Assembly (NCBI GenBank): GCA_039654915.1
Contig: CM077600.1
Location: 32,063,992 to 32,127,991, forward strand
DNA: 64,000 nucleotides
Direction of reading: 5' to 3'
Source: Aquilaria yunnanensis
Taxonomy: Eukaryota; Streptophyta; Magnoliopsida; Malvales; Thymelaeaceae
Both the position numbers and the translations under genes were made by a program. The notes beneath the pieces are model-generated. The model was not told the DNA's origin. It saw nothing but the letters and a program-made list of their open reading frames with translations, and searched no databases. The number at the start of each line of letters is the position of its first letter. Position 1 is the first letter of the stretch. This document shows, piece after piece, positions 26,055-38,200 of the stretch.

Positions 26055-27670
26055 TCTCCCCTATATATATATATATATAAAATTAAGCAATAGTCTTGAA
26101 TTATTTATTATGGTGATTTTTGCAATGTTTGAAACTTAGAGTCTTAAATAAGTTACATGTAACAGTTTAAGAACTACTTATTTATATAATTTTGTAAGAA
26201 GTGGATTAGATCTTTATCATTAATCTTTTTTTTTTTATTTTATAGTAGTCCTTAATGTTTACATCCATTATTTTTCCCCGTTTTCACACATGAACACAAT
26301 AACACACACAAAATCATTAAATTACTAATTGTAATTACTTAAATTAGTTACATTTTACTGTTTCAGTTCTTAATTATGAACAATTAACTTTATAATCATT
26401 ATTCCATTATTCTTTATAAATTTGAATTAAATTAATTTAGCAATTGTTTCGACGTTTCATTATTTCAATATTCTTAAAAAATCAAATTAAATTATTACCT
26501 ATTTCTACTATTTTATTTCATTTACGTATATTAATAATTGAATTTATTTAATTAAAGGCAATATAAATTGGGACAAATCTAATTTCTTCTCTTATTTTTT
26601 GTGAATCATCAAAACACTTTTTATTTCTTATATGATAGGGCTATTCTATTTTTTATTTCACATTTTTTTTTAATCTCTATCATGGACTCAATTTATTTTT
26701 TTATTTTTTTTCTTTTCAGAATCTTTGACATAGTGGTTGGATCACATGAAATCTTGCACTGTGAAATTGCTTCTCAATGCTAATGCATCAATTATCACGT
26801 GCAATGTAAAGTTTAAGTTAGAGATTTTGTAATGGAGATTTGATACATCATCATAACTACAAAGATTTGTGGGGAAGAGAAGTTTGGGAGCAACGAGGAA
26901 TTAAATTAGATAGATTTTCTTAAAAAATATGTTTCATCTATCTTTTATTTTCATTTTATTATATACTATTATATGCAGATCTACCTCTCTTCTATCTTCT
27001 CTTTGCCAACTCTTCAACTGGTGTAAGGTATGGAAAAAGATGAAATCTACGTCTTCATAAAAGAATATGACTAAGTAGTCCTTGAACTATATATTATATA
27101 TGACTTATTTAAGACAATATGTTTCAAACTTATTAGACATATCATAGAATGTCCATGTATTTATAATATTACATGTCTTAACCCATAAAATGTCATCTTG
27201 CTAAACCAGAACATTGAGAATCAACTTATCTATACCTCTATTACGATATTGTATAATTAAATAGTCCTTGCTCCATAAAACAAAAAATGAATATTTGAAA
27301 CAAAAAAAGTCAAAAAGAATATTTAATAAATGACAGTTGATTTCTCATGATTATTCAACATTGATTAATAAAAAAAGATACATGCATTACTTGAATCATC
27401 TTATTTTATTTTTCCATTAACTCTTTAAAATTTTGACTAATTATTATTGTGACATATTTATTTATTCTTATGTAATATAAAGATAGTTAGCAGTAACTAT
27501 TTCAAATTTCTTGAACACATAAAAGCAATAACTATTTCAAATTTCTTGAACACATAAAATGAGTTTTTATGCTAAGATTTATTAAATTTTAGTTATTTTT
27601 TAGTAATTAAATATAATAAAAATTTATACAAATATTAACCGGTACATCGTACGAGCAACGATACTGGTAG
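26055..27670 (+). mobile_element. Helitron-like non-autonomous element (tentative)
   Basis: The left end reads A/TCTCCCCTATATATATAT, a TC start followed by a TA run as in many plant Helitrons. The right end near 27638-27670 reads AACCGGTACATCGTACGAGC then ACTGGTAG before T, which looks like a mutated hairpin-plus-CTAG terminus. The interior is AT-rich and noncoding. The right hairpin is imperfect, so the boundaries are tentative. Confidence 0.35.
27494..27559. repeat. 31-bp direct tandem duplication, period 35
   Basis: TAACTATTTCAAATTTCTTG plus ACACATAAAA occurs identically at 27494-27524 and 27529-27559. It lies inside the Helitron-like element. Confidence 0.85.
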
Positions 27671-28838
27671 TTATTAAAGTCACAACTTGAGTATTAGAAA
27701 TTTACATTTTTATGGCCTTAGAAACAAAAAACATCTCAAATATTAGTAGAAATTTATATTTAGGTAAAAATCGTTATGATATTGAATTTAGTCTTAGAAA
27801 CTTTATATTTGTACATTTCTACATTATTATGTCAGATTTACTAAAATTGGGATAAAAATTATCACATGCCAAAAAAACATATATTGCTCAAGTCAATCTT
27901 TATATAGTCAAACTTGACCCATTTACGGTTAACACAAAAAGAAAAATTCAAACATAACCAAAAAAATAAAATACAAATCATCTCTTGTTTTTTTCCTTTG
28001 GCTCTCTGTGTCACTTGAATAGCTTTGTTTCACTATGGCTTTGATAACCCTAGTTATCAAGTTTAGGTGAATGTGGATATAAATGAAAAAAATGTCAATG
28101 ATGATATAAGTGTTTGCATAAATGAATTCGCATCTCAAATAATAAAATGACAAGAGAAAAAGAAGAATATATGAATTTCAAAAATAATAATATTGATACT
28201 ATCATTGGTCATAATGTTTTATGTGTTTCAATAGATGATTGAGATGTTTTTAACTTCTCATTATGAATTGTGGATTTTAAAACTTGTTTTTCTTATATTT
28301 TATGTTTATAGCATGAAAATTTTTTGTATTAAAGTATTTGTAAGAGAAAATATTACTATGTAATATGAACTTTTCAAGATAATTTAAATGATTATAATTT
28401 TTATCATTTTCTAAAATTTTTTTTGTTAGAATCTTAAAATTTTATGACTTGTTATGACTTTACGATTGTAGAAAAACCAAAATGACATCTCTAAATAGAA
28501 ACTCAAATTTGATAACCTTGAGTGATAATATATATGATCATTTTGAAATGCTGTGTGATGAGCTAATTTTAAGATAGTATATGTTAAAATTTTAAGGTGA
28601 AAAGAGAAGGGTTGATAAGTCAAGCATAAAAATAAGACGTGAATAAAAGGTTGGGTATATCATCAGCAAAACTTGTCCTTGAAAATAACTGTAAATTTAT
28701 TTTAAAATCTTAAAAGAAATGTAGGAACATCCAGAGTTATGCGTAACGGTTTCATAATTCATATTGCCATGGTCAAGACTTTGAAGCTTCATAGCATCAA
28801 TCCAATGCCAAGGCTAGCTACAACTAGCGGTGATTCTA

Positions 28839-28869
<31 letters not shown>

Positions 28870-30489
28870 TGTATGTATGTATGTATGTATGTATGTATGT
28901 ATGTATGTATGTATGTATGTATGTATGTATGTATTAGAAGTGTGTACTTCACACATGGTGAATCATCATATAATACAAAACCTTCATCCTAACTACTTCA
29001 TAACTGGCACATTGGTAGTAAAAATGAAGATGATCTCTAGTCTCCACTTCCGAAGCACACAAATCATGAGCATTTGCTCTTGGTAATAGTTATGCTAAAT
29101 CTGATCCACAGACCAAAGCATTACATTGTACCTTATCACAATGCCGCAAGACAGAGTTATGAGCCATATGGACCATATTCATCATGTCCCGCATATTTTA
29201 ATAATGTCGTTGCTCTCACTGATGAAACTAATTCTCACCCTTGTGTACCTCTACCACAACCGGTCTAAATAGCTCATAAATAATTAAAATCATGTCCAAG
29301 CTGACTTCCAAATAAAAAAGTGTCAAACTGACTTCTAAATAGCCACCTACAACAACAACAATCACTCAGAGGATTGTGTCCGGTGTAGGTTGGGAAGGCA
29401 AACAAAGTATCATTATTTTGGTAATGATGTCGATTACTTGAAATAGACTTGTAGGGTCAACAAGATACATGACCCAAATACTATACTAAAGGTACAAAGT
29501 TTGAATGGGCTAGTAAGCTAGTGTACAAGCCTATGAAATCTAGTTATTCACTATAAATATAAGAAGTGTCCTTTACTTTTTTCTAGGATATAAATTATCA
29601 CAGATTTATGACTTGAGCGTCAGATAGGCTTCCCCTGTGACACACCCTAAAAGATTCTCCCAACACCATCCTTTGTGCCTTTGTATACAGGTGACCGAAG
29701 CCAACTAACGGATCAAGGGTCTTTACCATTTGACTTGAAGCCATAGATAGTTTTGCTATCAAATAATGTAACTGTTATAATATAATTGAATTGTTTTTTC
29801 ACTTGGCATTCAAAAGTAAGATTTGTCATTTTGTTCTATTTAAAATTATTAAACACAAACCATGTCAGATATGATGATGCAAGCTTGAGAGAAGGTTCAG
29901 GTTTAGAGGCCCTCTGAGACCGGCCATTAGCAGACAAGCTAGACATAACGTTAATAGTTCAAAGGTTGTTTGGAAACCAATTTAAGGATCAACAAATCGA
30001 ATTCAGGATATTTTCAGCGTTGATCGAGAATTTAAGCCATCAAAAGATTATTAATATTTCTTTTGTTTTGATACAAACAAGATGGCTAGCATTTTGTTTA
30101 ATAGACACGAGGTGATTAACATTAGTGATCAGTGATCACTAAAAATAAATCAAAGGGTTAAAAAGGGGGGAAAGTAGGGTGGTGAGGAGAATTGCATAGA
30201 TTAATGAAACCCGAACAGAAAAGCCCAACCCAAGTTGAATGAAGCCCAAAGAATCTCAAATGATCAGCATCTCCAACGGTAACAATTCGAGCCATCTGCG
30301 CTGCTCTGTTCCCTGCATATCCATTCATACTTCGGCAAAACCAAACGCACACCAATTCCGTATCTGCGCCGTTCTCGAAGTCCCAATCAGCGCCTCTCTT
30401 TCTCTCTCTACACTCTCCAAAACCACACTTTCCTTTTTCTCTATCTCGTTGAAAATCAGTTCAAGCTTTTAGTCATAAACGAGTCAATA
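27671..30489. other. intergenic, upstream of the JASON-like gene
   Basis: AT-rich with no recognised gene, apart from the tetranucleotide array at 28841-28934. The 200 bp before 30490 are richer in C and T (CTCTCTTTCTCTCTCTACAC near 30393) and probably hold the core promoter and 5' UTR of the next gene. Confidence 0.45.
28841..28934. repeat. perfect (ATGT)n microsatellite, 94 bp
   Basis: About 23.5 uninterrupted units of ATGT. An open frame runs through it, but only because the repeat lacks stops in that frame. Confidence 0.98.
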
Positions 30490-32067
30490 ATGACTTGCTT
30501 TCTGGCTTGTTTTCCTGTTTCTAAGTTCCGAAAGCGCCGCCGTTTGGTCGGTCCAACCTCCCACCAACTTTCTGTAAGTTCCTCCCTTCCATAGACTTTC
30601 CAGTCTCTTAATTATTTGATTTCTGAGTATTTCTTTTTGGGTATGTGTTCTTAGGATTTTTCTTTCTCCATAATTTCAATGTGGTTGGTTGGAGTAATTT
30701 GTTTATGTATGAATTCTCCACTCAGAGGGACGAAGCTAATCCTGCTACTCAATCAAAAGGGAACTTTAAGCAAGAAGATTTGGAGAAATCCATCAACTTA
30801 GTCACTGTTCCAAAGTATGTAATCATTTCAGCAGGTCTACTGTTCATTGATCGAATTTTCTAATATGTATTATATTTTGGGGTCCTTCGATATATGTTAT
30901 GGTTTACTTGATTCATGATTCGTGGTCACCGGTGCAGAGAAGTGGTAGAGGAGGCGTTTACCTGCCATAATAATCAGAAAAAGTTGAAATTTGATTTAAT
31001 TGTGACTAGCTGTGGGGAAGGGAAATCACCAAATGAGGAAGTCAATCCTAAGTTGATGAGGAGAGCTGGGGAAAAGGAGGGTGGAGAGACAGGAGAAACA
31101 CCCAAAGAAGTCAATTTCCAGGTCCCCGTTTTGCTTCCATCAAAGCCTCATAACTACAGATATGCAAATAGAGCAGAGAGTGATGAGGATGATGGTCAAA
31201 AGGTGGCTGTGGAGGAGTCATCAGAGTCATTGTTTTCATTATCTATAGACTTTAGGAGAAGGGTGTCTGCAGCTGAATTTGATGATAAAGAAGTTAACAG
31301 TCCAATTCCACCCTGCAAATTTGCCGTCAACGAAACTGGGTCGAATGACGCTGGTATGGACGGGAGCCAGTTTGTTGATTCAGTTTTCAGCCCCGATGAA
31401 CAGCTTGGCCAGCTGAGAGCAGTGGAAGAGAAAGTTATCACCAAGTTGAATCATCAAGAAAAGGAGAACATCAGTGTAGCAGGAGGACTGGAGAATAATA
31501 ATAGGAGGCCTATTGGTTCTCCGAAGTCCATTAAACCAACATATGGATCAAAGCTCAGTGAAAAGGGCAAGAAGCCTGAGGATCAAGAAATTGCAGTTGA
31601 TGCAAGTCTTTCAAGTTGGCTGGTTGAATCTGGAAAAACACCCATCTCCAAAGCAAGAGCTGAGTCAGTTAGGAATGTGCCTTCCAATGATGCAAAGCCA
31701 CCAGCAGCAAGTCATAGATATAGGCCACTTTTAGGAGAGCTAAGGATGGAGAAACCAACAAAACGATTAGCATCTAGGACTAGGACACGGCGTGAGAACC
31801 AGAAGCCGAATGAAATGCCAGTGGTGGGGACTATCGGAAGCTACTGGCGTCACACCGGGCAGACTGTAGATTCAGATTCAAGTTGTGGTAGCTTTGGAAC
31901 ACCTAGAACAAGGAGCCGAAACAAAGAAGTAAGTAGGTCGATGTCATTCATATTTTGAAGTTTCAAGATCTATGGCTTGCTGACATGATATTGATATTTT
32001 GTTGGTCTTGTAGAATGAGAGAGCTAAGTGGAGAGAGCTTTGGACAGACTTAGCCACTCAAATTTAG
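30490..32067 (+). CDS. JASON-like protein (tentative family)
   Basis: Four exons are inferred: 30490-30573, 30726-30814, 30938-31928 and 32014-32067. Donors are GTAAGT, GTATGT and GTAAGT, each acceptor ends in AG, and the phases agree. The product is 405 aa. It starts MTCFLACFPVSKFRKRRR, a short cysteine-containing and basic leader, and continues through PKEVVEEAFTCHNNQKKLKF. The middle is acidic and disordered. The conserved-looking C-terminal part has DASLSSWLVESGKTP, RYRPLLGELRMEK and NEMPVVGTIGSYWRHTGQ, then ERAKWRELWTDLATQI. This pattern recalls the plant JASON group (JASON acts in male meiosis spindle orientation), but that is from memory and uncertain. A decayed duplicate lies at 34832-35760. 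Confidence 0.75.
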
Positions 32068-32402
32068 CCAATCAGTGGTGCTTCAGCCCTTGCTATCTAT
32101 CCTTAGAATGGAATGAATTTTCTTAGAATTTTATTGTTTTGTTTTGCAGTTAACGGGATGATTTAATTGAAATTTCAAATGTTATATTCTAATTTTAATA
32201 AACAAACTTTTGAGTTGACACAAATGTAATGTGTTCCCGTTCTACAACAAGGGTTCTAACTTGGTATTGTCATCCCTGTTTTTTTTTTCACCCTTTTTCT
32301 CCTAAATTTCAGTAATTTTTGAATTATATTAAATCGACAGTATTAACAGAAAATATAAATTTCAGCAATTTTTACTACAATACTAACTCTTGCAAGCGCA
32401 AC

Positions 32403-33615
32403 TAGAGATAAAAATGGCTGTGCCATGCTCGAACTCAAGCCCACTAAGCTTGAGCTCGGCTCCTTTACTATTCGATACTGCTAGGGCTCGAACTCAAATT
32501 GCTTGAACCCAACTTTTTAGGCTCAAGTTTGGCTCGAAAACTTGCCAAGCTCGAACGACACATATAAATTTTTAGTATCATAATTATAACGTAGATGAAA
32601 AATAAGGACTGAATTTAAAATTTCCTACATACATAACCAGAGAAGGGAAAATTATATATACTATCCCAAACTTTTTAACACTTTGCTACTCTGCCCTGAA
32701 TTCATAAACTTCACAAATAAGCCATCATCTTTCTCAAGACAAGCAACAAGATCTGCTTCATTTGAATCCATTGCATTTTCTCAACATTGACCCATCTATG
32801 GTCACCCAGCTAACCCAAAGAAACAAAAACAAGCCATTTAAACACAACAAGCAAGGGGTGAAAGAATAGGACAAAGCACTCATATATAGACATTTGAACT
32901 TTTTTACCTTCTCTGAAAGATAGCTAGCAAAGAATCATGATCATTGAATGGGCCGACAAAGAATCAAATTGCTATCATCTTCGAAAGAATCACAATTGTC
33001 GAATTGCGAAAGTCTGAAAGAATCTCGATCATTGAATCGGCGGTTTTTGAATTCATGATGTTCTCCTTTTTTACCTTCTCTGAAAGATAGCTAGCAAAGA
33101 ATCATGATCATTGAATGGGCCGACAAAGAATCAAATTGCTATCATCTTCGAAAGAATCACAATTGTCGAATTGCGAAAGTCTGAAAGAATCTCGATCATT
33201 GAATCGGCGGTGTAACCTCTGCAGCTGATACCAAAGAGGAGAGAGATAACGGTGCTAAGAACGTCCTCGTTGTCGTCATGGAGGGAAGAGTTGGGACAGT
33301 GGATCTAGCGTTCTTGATGCTGGCAGGGAGGACATGGAGACCAAGGGGCCTTGGGTTGAAGCGGCAAAGATCTGGAAATTTCTGTCCCAAATAGAAATAA
33401 TTTGCTGAGCTCATGTCTATTTTCCCATACCAAAGAGGCCCGTTAGGCTCGTTATTATATGGGACCAAATTCCTTTTGGCTCGAGCTCGAGCTCGATTAG
33501 GATTCAAGCTTATTTTCAGGCTCAAGCTCAAGCTTGATTGAGCCTTGCTCAAAAAGCCTAAACTCAAGCTCAAGCTTAAGCTAATGAAAAAAAGCCAAGC
33601 CCCTTTTCACCCCTA
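32403..33615. mobile_element. hAT-type non-autonomous element, 1.2 kb
   Basis: The left terminus is TAGAGATAAAAATGGCTGTGCC, and the reverse complement of the right terminus is TAGGGGTGAAAAGGGGCTTGGC. Flanking 8-mers AGCGCAAC (32395-32402) and AGCACAAA (33616-33623) match at 6 of 8, fitting a hAT target duplication. The ends are rich in GAGCTCGAGCTT-type words in opposite orientations. There is no transposase; the 125-codon minus-strand frame at 33196-33573 has no recognisable domain. Confidence 0.65.
32899..33211. repeat. exact 146-bp direct repeat, period 167
   Basis: 32899-33044 and 33066-33211 appear identical base for base, from CTTTTTTACCTTCTCTGAAA to CATTGAATCGGCGGT, with 21 bp between. 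Identity implies a recent tandem duplication inside the hAT-type element. Confidence 0.95.
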
Positions 33616-33623
33616 AGCACAAA

Positions 33624-34831
33624 AATCAAGTTTAAGCTCGTTATTTTAGAGTGGTCATTTTGCATTAATCCATTGCCCAACCCTTAATTTCACCGGATCA
33701 TATAAAGTTAGAACATTAGTGTCTTTCCCTCAAAATCTTATTATTCATCTTTAGTTTAGATTGTACCTATGTCGAGTGCTCTATCCATTGCTCGTAAAAC
33801 TGAATAATGGACCTAGGAATTAGCTACAATATCCTCCAATATTAAAGACCACAGTCTTCAATCAAAATTGCAGTGCGAGATTAAATTTACATTGCATATA
33901 GCACATTCGGAGAGATGAACTTCCAGTATATTTTGCCCCTTAAGTAAGATAAGTGAGCAAATACTCTATGTCTTGCACCGTTTGTAATTTTCCCAAAGCT
34001 TTGGGGCAAACATAAATATGAAACAAATCTAATTGACCCCTTTGTGTTAAAACGTACTGAACTGGGGATATCTAACTTAAAGTTAGTCAGAGTGAGCAAA
34101 GTTGGAGGATTGATGGCTCGTGACATTGTTGTTGAACTGAATGTATATTTTACTTTCTTTTTCTCCATCCATGAAAAGAAAATGTCCCAGTACTAATGGC
34201 TCATAACATTGTTGTCTCTAAACCACGGTTTATTTGGTTGTATCTTTGACATGGTACAAAGTTCAATAGAATTCAAGACACCCTATACCTTTTTTTTCCA
34301 ACAGCTCCTTGTAAAACAAGGATTCAGAATTATTTTTTTTTAAAAAAAAAACATTGTTGTTAGCTTTGATTTTACTTGTTGCCAATTTCATTTTCAAAAT
34401 ATCTTACTTGAGTAAAAAGTTTGACGTATCAAAAGGTTGGACGGCTGGCGTAAAATAACGCAGTTAATTACAGTTACAGCTTGGTATTTTGGAGTTGCCG
34501 TTTGTCCGCAAACCCGTTAGCATCCGATGGTTGCCGAAAAGCGGCTGGTGATTACGAAGCGCGGGCGAGCCTAGGAAAAAGCAACCTCGAGCCAGTGCCA
34601 TGGACTCGCCCAAATTGATTCACGCTCGGTAAGTGTCTCAATTCGAGTTAGAGAAACCCTAGCTCAGGTAAGAGCCTGCGTGCGTGCGTTCGTTCGTTCG
34701 TTCGTTCTAGACAAAATTTTTGGTGTTCTGTATCTGTAGCCACTCTTCTTCTGTTCGAACCCCAATGTGCGGCGGGCCAGGTTCTAATACCAGTGTGGCG
34801 CACTGAGACTTCGGATTTGCCCAGGTTGATG
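33624..34831. other. intergenic with a GC-rich, promoter-like block
   Basis: AT-rich to about 34430. Then 34440-34720 is markedly richer in G, C and CpG and contains ATGGACTCGCCCAAATTGAT (34610) leading into a good donor, CG/GTAAGT, at 34629, and another, CAG/GTAAGA, at 34667. A (GTGC)n/(GTTC)n run lies at about 34678-34707. It looks like a promoter and first exon with no matching downstream exon. Confidence 0.4.
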
Positions 34832-35760
34832 CCTCGTAACTACGGACACGCAAATAGCGCAGAGGGTGATGAGGATGATGGTCAAAAGTCAGTTGTGGAG
34901 GAGTCATCAGAGCCATTGTGTCGTTGTTTATGGACTTTAGGCCTAGGAAAAGGTGTCTGCTGCTGAATCTGTGATAAAGAAGTTAAAGGTCCAACTGCAT
35001 TCTACAAATTTTCTGTCGGAGAAATCGATCAAAATGGTCTAAGATCGCTGATTCAGTTCTTGTCTCCGATGAACAGCTTGGCTAGTTAAGAGCAGTTGAA
35101 GAGAAAGCTGGCACCAAATTCAACTATCAAGAAAAGGAGAACATATGTGCAGCAGGAGGACTGTACAATTATAGTAGGAGGTCTCTTGGTCCTTCGAACT
35201 CACCAAGCCAACATATGGTTCAAAGCTAAGTCCAAAAGGGCAAGAAGCTTGTGGATCAAGAAATTGCAGTTGATGCATGTCTTTCGAGCTGGTTCGATGG
35301 ATCTGAAAAAAACACCCATCACCAAGGCTAGTACTGAGTCAGTTGGGAATACGCCTACCGATGATGCAAAGGTGCCAGCAAGTCATGAAGATAGGCCAAT
35401 TTTAGGAGTGTTAAGGATGGAGAAGCCAAAGAAACAATTACTAACATCTAGGTCTAAGGCATGTTGTGAGAACCAGAAGGCAAGTGAAATGCCAGTGGTT
35501 GGGACTATTTGAAGATACTGGCATCGCACTGAGCAGACTGTTGATTCATATTCAATTTGTAGCTTTGGAAAGCCAAGGATAACGAGCAGAAACAAACAGG
35601 TATGCAAGTTGAATGTAGCGTTTTGAAGTTTCAAGATACAAGTCTTGATGATATGTTAACTAATATTTTTTATGTCATCTAATAAGTGAGCCCAGTGGAG
35701 AGAGCTCTGGAGTACCACTCTGTTCTAGTTAAGTGCTACAGCTCCTGGCATCCATCCTTC
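34832..35760 (+). pseudogene. 5'-truncated duplicate of the JASON-like gene
   Basis: Aligns along its length with 31146-32104. Shared words include GATGAGGATGATGGTCAAAA, GAGGAGTCATCAGAG, GATCAAGAAATTGCAGTTGA and GAAATGCCAGTGGT. Translation gives recognisable pieces (GDEDDGQKSVVEESSE, RPILGVLRMEKPKKQL, SEMPVVGTI) in different frames, broken by frameshifts and stops, including a TGA where the parent has SYW. The last intron is retained (GTATGC to about 35686), so this is a DNA-level duplication, not a retrocopy. Exons 1, 2 and the first part of exon 3 are missing. Confidence 0.88.
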
Positions 35761-36845
35761 ACTTTTTCTTAGATTTGTATCCCGTTATCCTCAAATCATG
35801 ACTATTGCATGAGCTGATTCAAATGTCATTTGCTCTAACTTTTGATATTGATGCAAATATGTCTCCATTCTCCCACTGAAAACAACAAGTGCTTTAATTT
35901 TGTAATATCTCCCCCTGTTATTTTGTTGGAGAAGAATTTGATCACTTCTGCAAAACTAGAGAATTTTTAGTTAATTGAACTGACCACAGGGTACTTTTAT
36001 CTCCTTGATTGAATTTTTCAAGCAAAGGAAATCCAAAGCTGCCCCATTTGAAAAAAAAAAACATGCTAAACTTTCGGAATTTAAGGTAACATAAAGTAGC
36101 ATTTTGCTTGAAGTTGTGAAAGAGTTAACAATTCGACTGGATTTTGCTAAATAGGCCAAACGATATCTTGTTCATGCTTTTGCACTCTCCAAATTAATGA
36201 GTTTTGATGTTTAAACTAAAGAGTGAAATTATCAACACCAGTTACTCCAACTATGCAAGCACTTTCCAGTTTTTAATCCTGTTGTTACTTACCTTCTAGG
36301 CCTGTATCCAGAGCTGAAGAAACATCAATGGATCCATAAATAAAGGAGTGAATCACATGACCTTCTGTGATATTCACTATTTTCTTCAATGTTATGAGCT
36401 TTCTTTCCATCTTCCTCTCCTGCATATCTTTCTTTCCCCTATCATTTTGACAGACGCCCCCATTGAGATTGTTTTCTTCAGGGACCGTCTATCAAGGACT
36501 AGGCATGCCAAGGCCTCCAAGTTCTCTCCCTGGAAAGGAAAAAAGAAGTTCCAAACACAATTACTAAATTCAGAACTAGAAGAGGGGTGTGTGTGTGTGT
36601 GTGTGTGTGTGTCCATGGCTACAAAGTTCAAGGAAGCTGATAATATAAGTCCTAGGCTTCTTGGAGATTCAACTCAGGGCAGGATCTATGACAACTAGGC
36701 TGTTTTCTTTGTCACACTTTCCTTTCTATTGGTTGCTAATGTCTTTCATCTGCTAGCTCAAATTCATTTGTGAAAACTAAACAAAGGTAATGTGTTTACC
36801 AGTTATTGCCAAATTCAATCATGCAGAGAATTCACATACCTCAGA
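35761..36845. other. intergenic
   Basis: No gene recognised. A (GT)n microsatellite lies at about 36587-36612. The minus-strand frame at 36392-36631 is a possible last exon of the DC1 gene (an AG precedes it), but nothing in it supports that. Confidence 0.4.
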
Positions 36846-38200
36846 AATCGCACACTCAATATGAACAGCATATTGACATTTTCTGCAACCATAAGCATAA
36901 TTTTTTGGATTCTTTGCATTCTTGCAGGCACCACAGTTATATTCCTGTGAGTCTTCAGCAACACAATCATTTAAAGTGAGTGCATGCACATGATGTTTGC
37001 AATTTATAGCATCTGGTAGTGGAACACATTCAAGGTGGATACGGAAATTGCACTCATGCAGCTATAGAACAGGGAATCACAGTTGATGGTGCAGGTCTCA
37101 CAAGGAAGAGGCTTACAAACTTCTCTCTCCACATATATAAGCATGTGGTTATGGCATGGATGTCTTAAGGGCAATAGTTGGGAATAGGCACATTGAACAT
37201 CAAGGTTGAAATAGCATCTTTCGCACTTAAAAGTAATGCCAGAGAAGCATACTTTACAGGCATTGCACCGCTCATCATTGGAACCTCCAGCCAAAAGCAT
37301 GTGTTGCGGATGAAGAGGATGATGCATTTCTACTGGTATTTCAGTGCAAGAATCATGAAGGAAGAACTTACAGTTGGTGCAACAATAGACATTGCCAAAA
37401 ATAGGTTGAAGACACCTTTTACATGTGAACTGCTGCGAAAATCCTCCCAAGCCGTGTCCTTCAGCTTCTCAGAAGAACATAGAGTCAAGGGATGCTCATG
37501 GGTAAAGTGGTGGATTGTATTTCTCTCTCGAACCAAGACATCTCTGTCACTGGCACATGCTAGGTCAAGACTGAAGCAACAGTCACGGCAGTTATACCTG
37601 AAGCCAGCATAAAGATTTGCACACATATCACATACAAAAATCTCTGATGTCTTATGGTCATAGCCGGTTACCAGTCTGAGAGAGTGATTTGGGTGGAGAG
37701 GATGCTGCTGCGGCATCTTTACTGGCAATTCGAAGCATGTTTGGTGCAACCAAAAATTGCAGCTAAGAGAAGCAAAAGCAGGACCCTGGATGATGAGCAA
37801 GCAACAGTCACAGCGAGGTAGACATCTATCCTCGCACACTTCAATGAAGCTCAAAGGGTGTTCGTGGCTGAAATGGTCCACCTTTGCCTTAAAGAAACAA
37901 TTATAAGAAGGGTTAGCAGAGTAACCCCACCGATCGGACACAAAAGTCATATTCACCCATATGTTCTTGATAGTTTTTCCTTAGAGCAGGATCGTACAAC
38001 AGAGTTGATCTTCAAAAAATTGATGCACTTTTACAAGAGCTTGCCAGAGAGACAAAAGGTTGTAAGGAAAGTTTTCTATGTTTGTGCAGGCATTTTAGCA
38101 AACACGTAACAGATCTTAGCTTACCTCTGAGGCCACACAAGTCCGAGCATTCCTCACAAAAATAAGCAGAATGCTTCACTTCACATTGTGTTCCACAAAC
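36846..38200 (-). pseudogene. frameshifted DC1-domain (Cys/His-rich C1) gene
   Basis: At least six DC1 modules follow in order on the minus strand. The first frame (37956-37330) has HFSHEHPLSFIEVCEDRCL, CDCCLLIIQGPAFASLSCNF and CDMCANLYAGFRYNCRDCCF. The second (to 37004) has CKRCLQPIFGNVYCCTNCKF, CNACKVCFSGITFKCERCYF and CETCTINCDSLFYSC. The third (to 36846) has CNFRIHLECVPLPDA and CGACKNAKNPKNYAYGCRKC. Frame changes occur near 37450 and 37055. A seventh partial module, CGTQCEVKHSAYFCEECS, lies at about 38130-38190, next to a donor-like GTAAGC, beyond which similarity is lost. DC1 proteins usually have one uninterrupted frame, so this copy is probably dead. Sequencing errors are an alternative. 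Family members bind zinc and some affect stress or cell-death responses. Confidence 0.8.

Noticed and set aside
28739..29086. 115-codon frame with a long YVCM repeat
   Set aside because: It is produced by reading through the ATGT microsatellite; the flanks show no coding signal.
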